From contig DAHVAL010000004.1 of assembly GCA_027314645.1 (NCBI GenBank), forward strand, positions 33,746-97,745: a DNA stretch of 64,000 nt, written 5' to 3'. Below are positions 18,802-29,043 of this stretch, piece after piece. The first letter of the stretch is position 1; each line of letters begins with the position of its first letter. The notes below the pieces were generated by a model. The model made no database searches, was not told the DNA's origin, and saw only the letters and a list, made by a program, of their open reading frames with translations. Both the position numbers and the translations under genes were made by a program. The stretch is from Nitrospirota bacterium (GTDB taxonomy: Bacteria > Nitrospirota > Leptospirillia > Leptospirillales > Leptospirillaceae).

Positions 18802-18825
18802 CCTTAATGTTCGGGAGAAAGACCC

Positions 18826-20472
<1,647 letters not shown>

Positions 20473-20525
20473 TTACGTATGATTAAAAATAGTGTGAATC
20501 TCCCGGATCCTGTTTTTCCCGATTG

Positions 20526-20789
20526 TCAGGCGACAAACACGCCCAGGATATCTTCTTCTTTCAGAATGAGGTAATCCGTCCCATCAATGGAGATTTTCGA
20601 TCCGGAATACTTGTCAAAGAGAATGGAGTCGCCCTTTTTAAGGGATTTGACATCGTCTCCGACTTCTTCCACCTTCCCTTTTTGGGGCTTTTCTTTGGCA
20701 GCGTCAGGAATATATAACCCGCCCTGAGTCTTTTCAGCCTCTTCGGCGTAGCTGACAAAAACACGATCCTTCAATGGCTTAAATTTCAT
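20526..20789 (-). CDS. groS: Co-chaperonin GroES
   Basis: GroES caps the GroEL ring. The product begins MKFKPLKDRVFV and contains a mobile-loop segment EEAEKTQGGLYIPD and the roof and C-terminal DYLILKEEDILGVF. I chose ATG 20789, which has GGAGG at proper spacing; a GTG-like start 4 codons upstream is unneeded. This gives 87 aa, slightly short but normal for the family. It is the first gene of the HrcA/CIRCE-controlled groESL operon. Confidence 0.97.
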   Translation of the reverse strand: MKFKPLKDRVFVSYAEEAEKTQGGLYIPDAAKEKPQKGKVEEVGDDVKSLKKGDSILFDKYSGSKISIDGTDYLILKEEDILGVFVA

Positions 20790-20825
20790 ACATACCTCCA
20801 TTAAGTTGGATGTTGAACCTGGGAT

Positions 20826-20852
20826 TTAGCACTCACACCTCATGAGTGATAG
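20826..20852 (-). promoter_or_regulatory. CIRCE operator (HrcA binding site)
   Basis: TTAGCACTC (20826-20834), 9 nt, then GAGTGATAG (20844-20852). The left arm is a perfect CIRCE half; the right arm differs from GAGTGCTAA at two positions. It sits immediately downstream of the -10 box of groES, where bound HrcA would block transcription. An hrcA gene is not in the window. Confidence 0.9.
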
Positions 20853-20853
20853 A

Positions 20854-20882
20854 ATAATACCAAAGGATTGGAGGATTGGCAA
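20854..20882 (-). promoter_or_regulatory. groES promoter
   Basis: On the minus strand TTGCCA (20882-20877) and TATTAT (20859-20854) are separated by 17 nt. The -10 box ends 1 nt before the CIRCE element. This is a good sigma70-type promoter with a classic heat-shock repressor layout. Confidence 0.75.
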
Positions 20883-20916
20883 GCCCTTTTTTTAAAAAAA
20901 TTAAAGAAAATAGAAG

Positions 20917-20948
20917 GGCCAGCGAACCCAAATTCGTGGTCACTGGCC
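20917..20948 (-). terminator. Terminator after ctpA
   Basis: On the minus strand, GGCCAG (20948-20943) pairs with CTGGCC (20922-20917), with further pairing inside the loop. A T-rich stretch follows through about 20895. It lies 12 nt after the ctpA stop and separates ctpA from groES. Confidence 0.65.
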
Positions 20949-20960
20949 TTCAGGAAGGGA

Positions 20961-22283
20961 TCAATCAGAAATTTTTCGCTTCAGGATTCTGATCGCAGCG
21001 GTAAGCTGGTTATCGGATTTCCCTTTTGGAAGGGGGTAAACAAGATGTTTCTGGATGTTTGCCTTGGGAATGACGACCCCGCGCACTTTGACATCCGGAT
21101 TGAGGAAGTGATGCTTCAAGTCGACCTCTCTCGGAACGGAAATTGCGCGAGACCCGTGGGGCACTATTTCTTTGATAATGACATCGGGCGTGATTCCATA
21201 ATTCTGGATTGAGCGACCCGAGGGAGTGAAATATCGTGCCGTCGTGAGACGAAGCGCCGATCCATCGAAAAGGGGAAGAATGGTCTGCACCGATCCCTTT
21301 CCAAAGGTCTGAGTTCCAAGGATGGTGGCTCGATGGTAGTCCTGGAGGGCCCCGGAGACGATTTCCGCCGCAGAGGCCGTCTCCGTGTTCACAAGCACAA
21401 CGATCGGAATTTTGGGAAACGCCATCCCCCCATGCGACCGGAACGCCCTGTCCTGACGCCGCCCCTTCATTGACACGACGACCTTTTTGTCCGGAATGAA
21501 GAGAGAGGAAACATCCACAGCGCTTGTCAGCAATCCTCCCGGATTGTTGCGGAGATCAATCACAAGCCCCTTCATGCCCCGGCGATCAAGTTTTTTCAGG
21601 GTCGCATCGAGATCTCTCGCGGTATTTTCCGAAAATTCCCGGACAAGGACATATCCGATATGGTCTTTCAACATTCTGTACTTGACCGTATGGATCTTGA
21701 TCACTTCCCGAACAAGGTCAAAGTTGCGCTCCCTAAAGACCCCTTTTCGGAAGATCGTCAGAATAACATGCGTGCCCGGGCGGCCTCTCATCGTTCTGAC
21801 GGCCTTTGCGAGGCCCAGAGACGTGGTGCTCACGCCGTTGACCCGAATGATTTCATCCCCGGATTTGATTCCTGCCCGAAATGCGGGCGAGTCATCGATC
21901 GGAGCCTGGACAATAATGCGATTCCCCTGGGTGGTGATTTTGATCCCCACTCCTCCGAATCGCCCTTGGGTGTTGATTTCAAGGTCGTGGTATTCTTGCG
22001 GAGACATGTACTCGGAGTGGGGGTCCAGGGAGGCAACCATGCCCCGTATGGCGCTGTCAAGGACGGGCTGTGCGGGGATCGTGTCGACATAATCATTTTG
22101 AATCAGGGCGTACACCATGGAGAAAATCTTGAGGCTCTTGTCCGTTCCGCCATCTGCCAGCACCGCATGGCCCACCCCGCCGACCAAGATGCCGACGACC
22201 AAGACAAGAACAATGTTTCCTGTTTTCATGATCCATTTCCAAAGTGAACGGTTAGATCCATTTCCAAAGTCATTGAGACGCAT
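20961..22283 (-). CDS. ctpA: Carboxyl-terminal processing protease (S41 family)
   Basis: This is a periplasmic Ser/Lys-dyad protease that trims or degrades exported proteins, often peptidoglycan hydrolases. A membrane anchor or signal spans about 21-44. A PDZ domain follows (GGVGIKI...SGDEIIRVNG, about 108-180). Catalytic Ser304 is in ETASAAEIVSGAL and Lys329 in TFGKGSVQT, with DLRNNPGG at 243-250. I chose ATG 22283 (AAGAG upstream); ATG 22229 directly before the hydrophobic segment is also possible. A 16-bp direct repeat lies in the N-terminal coding region. Confidence 0.93.
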   Translation of the reverse strand: MRLNDFGNGSNRSLWKWIMKTGNIVLVLVVGILVGGVGHAVLADGGTDKSLKIFSMVYALIQNDYVDTIPAQPVLDSAIRGMVASLDPHSEYMSPQEYHDLEINTQGRFGGVGIKITTQGNRIIVQAPIDDSPAFRAGIKSGDEIIRVNGVSTTSLGLAKAVRTMRGRPGTHVILTIFRKGVFRERNFDLVREVIKIHTVKYRMLKDHIGYVLVREFSENTARDLDATLKKLDRRGMKGLVIDLRNNPGGLLTSAVDVSSLFIPDKKVVVSMKGRRQDRAFRSHGGMAFPKIPIVVLVNTETASAAEIVSGALQDYHRATILGTQTFGKGSVQTILPLFDGSALRLTTARYFTPSGRSIQNYGITPDVIIKEIVPHGSRAISVPREVDLKHHFLNPDVKVRGVVIPKANIQKHLVYPLPKGKSDNQLTAAIRILKRKISD

Positions 22284-22374
22284 AAACTCTTTTTCCTCAC
22301 AATCACCCGATCTCCGATGACCGGAAGATCGGACCGCTTTCAAAATTGATGTTTTCCAGAGATCATTGTCTCAG

Positions 22375-22401
22375 ATTATCACGCATTGTTAGCCTTTACA
22401 A
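22375..22401 (-). promoter_or_regulatory. Possible ctpA promoter
   Basis: On the minus strand TTGTAA (22401-22396) is followed after 15 nt by GATAAT (22380-22375). The spacing is shorter than ideal. It lies between the envC-like stop and ctpA, about 90 nt before the chosen start. Confidence 0.35.
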
Positions 22402-22423
22402 CAGAGTTCCCGGCGGATTTAAA

Positions 22424-23656
22424 TCACTCCTGGTGTCCTTGACGAAGAAAGCGCATTGGACTTAGCGGCTTTCCTCTTCGAGTCACCCCAAAAAACAGCG
22501 TCGATTTTCCTTGGGTCCCCCCCCTCCCAACCGTTCCAATGATCTCACCAATGGCAACCCTTTGCCCCTCGCGGGCAAAAATATGGTTCAGATGACCGTA
22601 AAGGGTATAGAGATGCTTCCCGTGAGAAAGAATCACAAGACGCCCATAGCCGGAATAAGACTTGGCAAAAAGGACCTTTCCCGTCCAAGCCGCACGAACT
22701 TTCGATCCCACGGGGGCGGCTATATCGATCCCGTCATGAAACGGTCCGTATTTCTCGACGATCATTCCGGCGACCGGCCAACGAAAGACTGTTTTTCCAA
22801 GGATCGGGGGATTGCGGTAGATTTCTTTCAGATGTTTTTTTTCCCTCAGGCGCTCAAGCCGCAAGATCAAACCCATCAGTTCCCGGCGACGCTTCAAGAT
22901 CGTCTGATTGTCCTGAGAAATGGACTCTTCCCTCTTTTTCAATCGGACAATTTCGGCTTGGATTCCGACCATCTTCTTCTTCAGTCGGGTCTCTTCCGCT
23001 TCCCGCTGCCTCAGAAGGTTTTTTTCATGGTTTTGAATCGATTGCAGCTGATCTCGGCTGACCTTTAGACGGTCCTGCTTGTGTTTGTATTGACGGAGCA
23101 AGGAGTCCAAATGATGGGTTTGGTCGGACAGGACGGAGGTGCGCAGAATCGCATCGGCCTGAATATCCGTTCCGTCAAGGTTCGCCAGGGCCTGCTCCGC
23201 CTTGCGCAAGAGCAGGCGGGACTCGAGAGCACCCTTTTGCAAAATGTCCGCGCTGACGACCACGTCGAGATGTGCGAGCGCATTTTCCAGCCTTTTGATT
23301 GCCCGTCTGTCCTGGATCTCGCGGATCTGAAGTCGTGACACCTGAAGGTGGAAGGAGGCCAATTGAACTCGCAGCTTAAGAATTCTGACCTTCAAATTCA
23401 ATCGCCGCCCCTGATAGCGCTTCAATTCCAGACGGTTTTTTGAAAGGCGGCGTTTCAGTTCCGCGAGTTCGTGCTCGCGCACTGAGAGTTTTTTTTCGAT
23501 GGCGCGAATGGAAGGCTCCTGATCGGAGGTGGCCTTGCAAGGAACGTTTAAAGCCAACACCAAAAACACTGCGGCAAAAATATACGCCACACGTTTTAGG
23601 GGTCGGAGGGTCTCGGAGGCGGGGGAAGGGACAATATCACCAGGGTGATCATTCAC
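22424..23656 (-). CDS. EnvC-like murein hydrolase activator (M23/LytM domain)
   Basis: The 410-aa protein has an N-terminal signal (RVAYIFAAVFLVLALNVPCKA), a long coiled coil from about residue 50 to 270, and a C-terminal LytM/M23 domain. HDGIDIAAP and YTLYGHLN are kept, but the last M23 motif, normally LHFE, reads LFFG, losing the catalytic His. A degenerate LytM domain after coiled coil is the hallmark of EnvC, which activates amidases at the division site rather than cutting itself. The GTG start overlaps the ftsX-like stop (GTGA), matching the known FtsX-EnvC partnership. Confidence 0.82.
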   Translation of the reverse strand: MNDHPGDIVPSPASETLRPLKRVAYIFAAVFLVLALNVPCKATSDQEPSIRAIEKKLSVREHELAELKRRLSKNRLELKRYQGRRLNLKVRILKLRVQLASFHLQVSRLQIREIQDRRAIKRLENALAHLDVVVSADILQKGALESRLLLRKAEQALANLDGTDIQADAILRTSVLSDQTHHLDSLLRQYKHKQDRLKVSRDQLQSIQNHEKNLLRQREAEETRLKKKMVGIQAEIVRLKKREESISQDNQTILKRRRELMGLILRLERLREKKHLKEIYRNPPILGKTVFRWPVAGMIVEKYGPFHDGIDIAAPVGSKVRAAWTGKVLFAKSYSGYGRLVILSHGKHLYTLYGHLNHIFAREGQRVAIGEIIGTVGRGGTQGKSTLFFGVTRRGKPLSPMRFLRQGHQE

Positions 23657-24663
23657 GGAAGGGGCGAACCTTCTTTTCGGGTTGGAAAGGGGAGGAGAAG
23701 GTAGAGGATTCCCCCCAGCCATCCCACCAGTCCGCACGCCAGGATAAACGCGATCCACAAAGGATCCAAGTATGTCGTTGCCCCGATGAATCCTGGACGA
23801 AATGGATTGTCCATTCCTGGATAAAGAAAAGTTCGGAGGATCCATGCCACGAACACCGCCACGCCTCCAGAAATAAACCCGCAGAATCCGGAGGCGAAAA
23901 TGCGAACAATGCCTGAAGGCCCCGGGATTGGAGGCGGAAGACTTGGAAATTCGACCTGTTCGTCCGGGATCGATTCACGTTGAAAAAGCGGGCTCCGACG
24001 CTCGGAGGAGGATCGTCCTCCTGTGGAATGGGGCGAAAATAAGTGGCTCCATAAAGAATTCCCCCACGACGCCCAATACAGTCCGAGTCCAAGACAAAGG
24101 GCCCCGACGAGAATCTCGAGGGCCTTCTTCATCCCTTCCGAGATGCCGGCCAATAGATCGACCCGGGCCACCCATTGGGGATTGTAGACGATCTCTTTAA
24201 TCGAGGTGTCGTTTTTGACGATCTGCTGGATTGAACGGATCTGGTCTCCCAACGTCACAACCTGGCCGTGGGGCCCCTGGCCGAGCGACACGGCGACGGA
24301 GAGGATCCTTTTGCTGTTCCTTTGCTCCGTTGGGCTTTTCGCATCCTGGGGATGAAACGAGGTGACAGTCCCGCTTCCAGATACCTTTTCCATCGTCTTC
24401 ACAAGCCCTTGAATTTCTGAGGGGGACGGGGGGGTGTCAAAGATGAGGAGCAAGTGCGCCGAAGAGGCCGCTTGAGTCCTCATGGAGTCCAGGCTCCAAA
24501 AAGAGGTCAGGGTCCAAAAAAGGAAAAGGAGGAGGAAGGAGGAGAAAAAAAGATGTGAAAAAAGGCTGAACCAAGTGCGAAACGAAAACTGGAAATCCTC
24601 GTTTGAATCAGAGTTTGGCATTCGGTCGACTCTTTCATGATGCCGGAGAAATCGAGAAAACAC
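23653..24663 (-). CDS. FtsX-like membrane protein
   Basis: The topology fits FtsX: a cytoplasmic N-terminus, one membrane helix (about 32-52), a periplasmic domain with a GLVKTMEKVSGSGTVTSF region, then three helices near 185-205, 250-275 and 305-325. Sequence identity to known FtsX is not obvious by eye, so the call rests on topology and on coupling to the EnvC-like gene. No ftsE ATPase gene lies next to it, unlike the usual ftsEX pair. The start is GTG 24663; ATG 24621 is an alternative. FtsX would relay signals to EnvC at the septum. Confidence 0.6.
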   Translation of the reverse strand: MFSRFLRHHERVDRMPNSDSNEDFQFSFRTWFSLFSHLFFSSFLLLFLFWTLTSFWSLDSMRTQAASSAHLLLIFDTPPSPSEIQGLVKTMEKVSGSGTVTSFHPQDAKSPTEQRNSKRILSVAVSLGQGPHGQVVTLGDQIRSIQQIVKNDTSIKEIVYNPQWVARVDLLAGISEGMKKALEILVGALCLGLGLYWASWGNSLWSHLFSPHSTGGRSSSERRSPLFQRESIPDEQVEFPSLPPPIPGPSGIVRIFASGFCGFISGGVAVFVAWILRTFLYPGMDNPFRPGFIGATTYLDPLWIAFILACGLVGWLGGILYLLLPFPTRKEGSPLP

Positions 24664-24671
24664 TCACACGG

Positions 24672-25280
24672 TCACTCCCCAAGCACGTTCCGGCAAAAAT
24701 GGATTCGATGATGCGACGAAAGCCCATGGTTCCGAATCGCTTTCCGATGTCTTTCCGTTCCATATCCCTTGTGGTCTGCAAACCCAAAGTGGGGGAATTG
24801 CAGGTCAAGGTCCACCATATAGCGGTCTCGGGCCACCTTCGCCAATATCGAGGCCGCAGAGATGGAAAGGACAAGACGATCTCCCCCAACGACGGCCGTT
24901 TGAGGGTAGGAAAAATCGGGAAGAGAATCCTTTCCGTCCAGAACGAACAGGGTTGAACGTTGAGCTAAGAACTCTTCCGGAAGGGCCCTCACGGCTCTCA
25001 ACATGGCCAGAAGAGAGGCGTTACGAATGTTGAGACGTTCCACTTCCTCGACCGAGGCCCACCCGAGGCCGGTATAAAGGGCGCTCCGCTTAATCCATGT
25101 CGACAGGGCCTCCCTTTTTTCTGGGGACAGGAGTTTTGAATCGGTAACGCCATATCCTGCAAATCGGCTGACCGGGGGTTCAAACACCACGCATGCGGCC
25201 GTCACCGGGCCTGCAAAAGCCCCACGCCCAACCTCGTCAAGCCCCACAACAAAGAGATCGGAGACATCCCTGCCGGTCAA
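24672..25280 (-). CDS. rnhB: Ribonuclease HII
   Basis: RNase HII removes RNA from RNA-DNA hybrids and single ribonucleotides from DNA. The active-site motif VVGLDEVGRGAFAGPV is at the N-terminus, with Asp15 and Glu16. LDGKDSLP carries the next acidic residue, and ASILAKVARDRYM matches the substrate-recognition block. The length is 202 aa. The apparent start is TTG 25280; there is no in-frame ATG between it and the rplS stop. It is part of the rpsP-rimM-trmD-rplS run. Confidence 0.93.
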   Translation of the reverse strand: MTGRDVSDLFVVGLDEVGRGAFAGPVTAACVVFEPPVSRFAGYGVTDSKLLSPEKREALSTWIKRSALYTGLGWASVEEVERLNIRNASLLAMLRAVRALPEEFLAQRSTLFVLDGKDSLPDFSYPQTAVVGGDRLVLSISAASILAKVARDRYMVDLDLQFPHFGFADHKGYGTERHRKAIRNHGLSSHHRIHFCRNVLGE

Positions 25281-25338
25281 GACGCCTGCCTGATCTTCCC
25301 AGCATCCATCAGGGACGGGAAGGCTCCCGCGGATGGGA

Positions 25339-25686
25339 CTATTCCTCGCTGGTTTCCTTCAGACGCGCGGCCTTTCCTTTCTTGTCCCGCAAGAAATAAA
25401 GCTTTGCACGGCGGACTTTTCCTGCACGGACGCGGTCGATCTTAATGACTTGCGGTGAATGAACGGGGAAGGATCTTTCGACCCCGATTCCAAAGGAAAT
25501 TTTGCGGACCGTAATCATTTCCCGTGTTCCTCCACCCCGGATTCCAATGACGACCCCTTCAAACACCTGAACGCGCTCTTTCTCCCCTTCCACAACCTTA
25601 AAATGAACGCGCACCGTTTCTCCGACCGCCACCTTGGGGGCTTCATCTTTCATAAATAATTGTTCAACTTGATCAAGGACTTGCAT
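25339..25686 (-). CDS. rplS: 50S ribosomal protein L19
   Basis: L19 sits at the 30S-50S interface. The sequence carries the family core [23 protein letters not shown] and [13 protein letters not shown], ending with a basic [22 protein letters not shown] tail. At 115 aa it has normal length. The order rpsP-rimM-trmD-rplS is the conserved bacterial operon. Confidence 0.98.
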   Translation of the reverse strand: MQVLDQVEQLFMKDEAPKVAVGETVRVHFKVVEGEKERVQVFEGVVIGIRGGGTREMITVRKISFGIGVERSFPVHSPQVIKIDRVRAGKVRRAKLYFLRDKKGKAARLKETSEE

Positions 25687-25727
25687 GTCTCACCTCATTA
25701 TTTTGCCCGTTTAAACAGACATTTTTG

Positions 25728-26453
25728 TTAACAGGAAACCTCAGTGGGGTTTCCACTCAAATCCGGCCTCACGGATTGCTGCTTTCTCCGTGAAACATCC
25801 TCCCGATAGCGACGAATCGCTTCATGGTCTCCCGAGAGAAGCACCGGCGGAACCTCATGTCCCCTGAACACCCGCGGCCGGGTATACTGGGGATAATCAA
25901 AACGGCTGTTCTCGAAGGTCTCGTTCATCGTTGCACTGTCGTTCGAAAGAACTCCCGGAACCAGCCGAACGACCGCATCCACCATCGACGCGCAGGGAAG
26001 TTCTCCTCCGGAAAGGACATAATCTCCCATGGACCATTCTTCGATAGCGTAGCAATCCAGGATTCGTTGGTCGATGCCTTCGTAATGTCCGCACAGGAAC
26101 AGCAACGGCCGTTCTTCATCGGCCCATGTCCGGGCAATCTTCTGGTGAAAAACCCGCCCTTGGGGAGAGGGATAAATCAATCGGGGGCCTATCTTCCCAT
26201 GTCCCGCCAGATCATTCATGGAACGATCCAGCGCCTCTGAGATGGGCTCGGGTTTCATGATCATCCCCCCTCCCCCTCCAAAAGGATAGTCGTCGACGGA
26301 ATGGTAAGACCCCGTTCCAAAGTCTCGGAGATTCCAGTAATGGAACCGGACCAGCCCTTTCGACTCAGCCCGTCCCAAAATACTGGTTTCAAAAATGGTC
26401 CGAAGCATGTCGGGGAAGAGCGAGATCACCCCTATGTGCCGACAATGCTCCAT
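25728..26453 (-). CDS. trmD: tRNA (guanine-N1)-methyltransferase TrmD
   Basis: TrmD methylates G37 of tRNAs with a G36G37 sequence and prevents frameshifting. The start region HIGVISLFPDM matches the family, with DDYPFGGGGGMIMKPEP near residue 55 and the knotted SAM-binding loop LLFLCGHYEGIDQR and GDYVLSGGELP later. I place the start at ATG 26453, giving 241 aa and a 22-nt overlap with rimM. The C-terminal tail is basic. Confidence 0.96.
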   Translation of the reverse strand: MEHCRHIGVISLFPDMLRTIFETSILGRAESKGLVRFHYWNLRDFGTGSYHSVDDYPFGGGGGMIMKPEPISEALDRSMNDLAGHGKIGPRLIYPSPQGRVFHQKIARTWADEERPLLFLCGHYEGIDQRILDCYAIEEWSMGDYVLSGGELPCASMVDAVVRLVPGVLSNDSATMNETFENSRFDYPQYTRPRVFRGHEVPPVLLSGDHEAIRRYREDVSRRKQQSVRPDLSGNPTEVSC

Positions 26454-26992
26454 CGAACATGTACCTCCCCATTTTCTCGGTCCACAAGAGGAACAAGGGG
26501 TTCGACAAAAGGACAAAGAACCTCTTTCCCCTCCGCGTCAATCGCCAGAAGATCCTGTCCGGGTCGTTCGTAAAAATCAACCACCGTTCCGATCTTCCGG
26601 TGTGACTCACAATCTCGGACCGTCATTCCGATCAGCTCCGAAATCCGAATATTTTCCGGATCTTCGGGACACCAATCGTCCACCCCTTCCCAAAAAATGT
26701 TCCAGCCGGAAATTTCCCGAAGGGTTTCCGGAGAGTCCACCCCCCTCCACTTCAGGAGAAGGGACTCGCCCTTCGGCTCAGTATCCTCCAGAATCAGTCT
26801 TCTGCGTCTTCCGGACCCCGGAGTCGCCGGAGCAACCCAGAAGGGCTTCCCGTGATCCCCTCCAAATCTGGCCGGGTTCTCAGAGAATATCACGACCCTC
26901 CCGTAACCACGAACGCCAAAGGGCCGTCCCATTCGTCCTACAAGCAACAGATTTTCAGGACCACGGGGATCCTTATCGGACATTTCGTTCAT
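26432..26992 (-). CDS. rimM: Ribosome maturation factor RimM
   Basis: RimM assists 30S head assembly through S19. The N-terminal RimM barrel begins LLLVGRMGRPFGVRGYGRVVIFSE. The C-terminal PRC-barrel domain has LIGMTVRDCESHRKIGTVVDFYERPGQDLL and VLCPFVEPLVPLVD. I use ATG 26992 with GGAGGA upstream, giving 186 aa; a TTG seven codons earlier is in frame. It overlaps trmD by 22 nt. Confidence 0.94.
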   Translation of the reverse strand: MNEMSDKDPRGPENLLLVGRMGRPFGVRGYGRVVIFSENPARFGGDHGKPFWVAPATPGSGRRRRLILEDTEPKGESLLLKWRGVDSPETLREISGWNIFWEGVDDWCPEDPENIRISELIGMTVRDCESHRKIGTVVDFYERPGQDLLAIDAEGKEVLCPFVEPLVPLVDRENGEVHVRWSIVGT

Positions 26993-27082
26993 CCGGCGGA
27001 TTCGTTCCTCCAACGTCTGCGGACCTTCCGGCGAAGACAGAGAAGGTCTCCCATGGGCATCCCCGCTTGGAGGATACCGAAT

Positions 27083-27334
27083 TTAGGAAGCGGGGAGCGC
27101 CGATTTCTTGATCAGTCTCGCCACCGTATCGCTTGGAACCGCTCCCTTGGCGATCCAGGAATCAATCTTTTCAAGATTGATCTTAAGGTCGTGTCCTTCC
27201 TTTTGCTTCGGCGCATACGTTCCGAGAATTTCAATGAACCTTCCATCACGCCGGCATCTCGAATCCGCGACAACGATTCTGTATACCGGTAATTTTTTCC
27301 TTCCACTTCTTGATAATCGAATGTGAACTGCCAC
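27083..27334 (-). CDS. rpsP: 30S ribosomal protein S16
   Basis: S16 stabilises the 30S body. The 83-aa product begins MAVHIRLSRSGRKKLPVYRIVVADSR and contains FIEILGTYAPK, both diagnostic. Its stop codon lies inside an 8-bp inverted repeat, CCCCGCTT (27061-27068) with AAGCGGGG (27088-27095), which could modulate expression of the downstream rimM-trmD-rplS genes. It follows ffh by 45 nt. Confidence 0.98.
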   Translation of the reverse strand: MAVHIRLSRSGRKKLPVYRIVVADSRCRRDGRFIEILGTYAPKQKEGHDLKINLEKIDSWIAKGAVPSDTVARLIKKSALPAS

Positions 27335-27379
27335 TTGGCCTCCTTGTCCGGAATTTCGTTTTTTTGATCGTGAGACGTT

Positions 27380-28714
27380 CTAAAATGGAAACATCGATCG
27401 CAGCGACCGAGTCCCTTTCGATTTCAGCGCTGTGCGCATCATGCGACGGGCTTGGTCAAACTGTTTCAGCAATTGGTTGACCTGCTGGACACTGGTTCCC
27501 GATCCGGTGGCGATCCGCTTTCTCCGACTGCCATCGATTTTATCGGGATGGTCCCGTTCCTCATTGGTCATCGAGAAGATGATCGCTTCGGTCCGCTTCA
27601 GTTCTTTTTCGACCAACTGCATATCGACCTTGGATTTAAGCGATGTCCCCCCTGGGAGCATGCCCATAAGGTCTTCGAGTCCTCCAAGCTTCTTCATGCC
27701 CTGAATTTGTTCAAGAAAGTCACTCAGGGTCATCTGATTCGTCCCCATTTTACGGACCAGCTTTTCGGCCTGATCCTGGGAGACGACATTGCTGGTTTTT
27801 TCTATGAGGGTTTCAATATCCCCCATTCCGATAATCCGTGAAGCCATCCGTTCCGGAATAAACGGTTCCAAACGGTCGAGCTTTTCTCCGGAGCCGACAA
27901 ACTTGATCGGCTTCTTTATCACACTTCGGATGGATAGAACGGCCCCACCCCGCGTGTCACCGTCAAGCTTCGTAAAAATGACGCCGTCCACCCCAATCGA
28001 CTGATCAAATCCCCTGGACACATTGACGGCTTCCTGGCCTTGCATCGCATCGACGACGAGGAGACATTCCTTTGGATTATACAGAGATTTCAGGTTCTTC
28101 AGTTCGATCATCAACTCTTCGTCGATCGAGAGACGGCCCGCCGTATCCACGATCACGATTTCATACATCCCTTCGAGGATGCGCTTACGGACCGAAGCCA
28201 CCATGTCCTGGGGACGGGTCACGCCTTCGGAGGGAAGGACGACCGGAACACCGATCTGCTCACCCAAAATCCGCAATTGGTCCACCGCGGCCAAGCGGGC
28301 CAAATCGCTCGCCACCAAGAGAACACGCCGTCCCTGCGTCTTGAAGTGAAGCGCGATCTTGGCACTGGTCGTGGTCTTTCCCGATCCCTGGAGTCCCATC
28401 ATGAACACAATCGTCGGGGGCTTGGAGGCAAGGGCGATGTTGGCCCGATGATCCCCCAAGATATGAACGATTTCTTTGTAGACTTCGGTAATGATCTGCT
28501 GGGCAGGGGTCAAGCCGGCCTTCACAGCTTGACCGACCAGACGTGCCCGCAGAGCTTCGGTGAATTCTTTGACCACCGCCAAGCTGACATCGGCCTCAAG
28601 CAGAGCGACACGCAACTCCCGGAGCGTGTCTTCTACGGCCGACTCCGAAAGGCCCCCTTTGCCTGTCAGTTTATGAAAAATTCCTTCAAGACGGCCGGTC
28701 AAACTTTCGAACAT
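27380..28714 (-). CDS. ffh: Signal recognition particle protein Ffh
   Basis: Ffh binds 4.5S RNA and signal peptides and delivers ribosomes to FtsY. The N domain (1-95) precedes the GTPase domain with G1 GLQGSGKT at 107-114, the DTAGR motif and TKLDGDTRGG. The C-terminal Met-rich M domain (about 300-444) includes GMGDIETL and the SGTSVQQVNQLLKQF RNA-binding helix. The 444-aa length is normal. It lies 5 nt after the HU/IHF gene. Confidence 0.98.
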   Translation of the reverse strand: MFESLTGRLEGIFHKLTGKGGLSESAVEDTLRELRVALLEADVSLAVVKEFTEALRARLVGQAVKAGLTPAQQIITEVYKEIVHILGDHRANIALASKPPTIVFMMGLQGSGKTTTSAKIALHFKTQGRRVLLVASDLARLAAVDQLRILGEQIGVPVVLPSEGVTRPQDMVASVRKRILEGMYEIVIVDTAGRLSIDEELMIELKNLKSLYNPKECLLVVDAMQGQEAVNVSRGFDQSIGVDGVIFTKLDGDTRGGAVLSIRSVIKKPIKFVGSGEKLDRLEPFIPERMASRIIGMGDIETLIEKTSNVVSQDQAEKLVRKMGTNQMTLSDFLEQIQGMKKLGGLEDLMGMLPGGTSLKSKVDMQLVEKELKRTEAIIFSMTNEERDHPDKIDGSRRKRIATGSGTSVQQVNQLLKQFDQARRMMRTALKSKGTRSLRSMFPF

Positions 28715-28719
28715 CGAAA

Positions 28720-29013
28720 TTATCCTTTGACTTGGCTCGATTTAAGGCTTGACTTCAAAATTCGGCTTTGCTTGAAGTAAGGGACTTTTTTGGGGGCAAC
28801 GACCACGGAAGACCCTGTTCGCGGGTTTCTCGCCTTCCTTGTCGCCCGTGTCCGCACACGCAGAACCCCAAAGTCACGCAATTCGACCGTATCCCCCGAC
28901 CGCAGGCCTGTCTTCATCGAGTCGAGAAAAAGATCAATCATCACCCGAGCATCTTCCCGGCGAATTCCCGGAAACTGTCTTGCCAATCTTTGAACAAGCT
29001 CACCTTTGGTCAT
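28720..29013 (-). CDS. HU/IHF family DNA-binding protein
   Basis: This is a small nucleoid protein that bends DNA. It starts MTKGELVQRLA and contains the beta-arm region with RDFGVLRVRTRATRKARNPRTGSSVVV and the conserved Pro in KKVPYFKQS. The N-terminal MTKGEL and the GDTVELRDFG wording are closer to IHF-beta than to HU, but the subtype cannot be fixed by eye. Length is 97 aa. It is located between sppA and ffh, with short gaps on both sides. Confidence 0.9.
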   Translation of the reverse strand: MTKGELVQRLARQFPGIRREDARVMIDLFLDSMKTGLRSGDTVELRDFGVLRVRTRATRKARNPRTGSSVVVAPKKVPYFKQSRILKSSLKSSQVKG

Positions 29014-29043
29014 TGTTCGTCCCGCTCCTTCATTGATTTGCGG

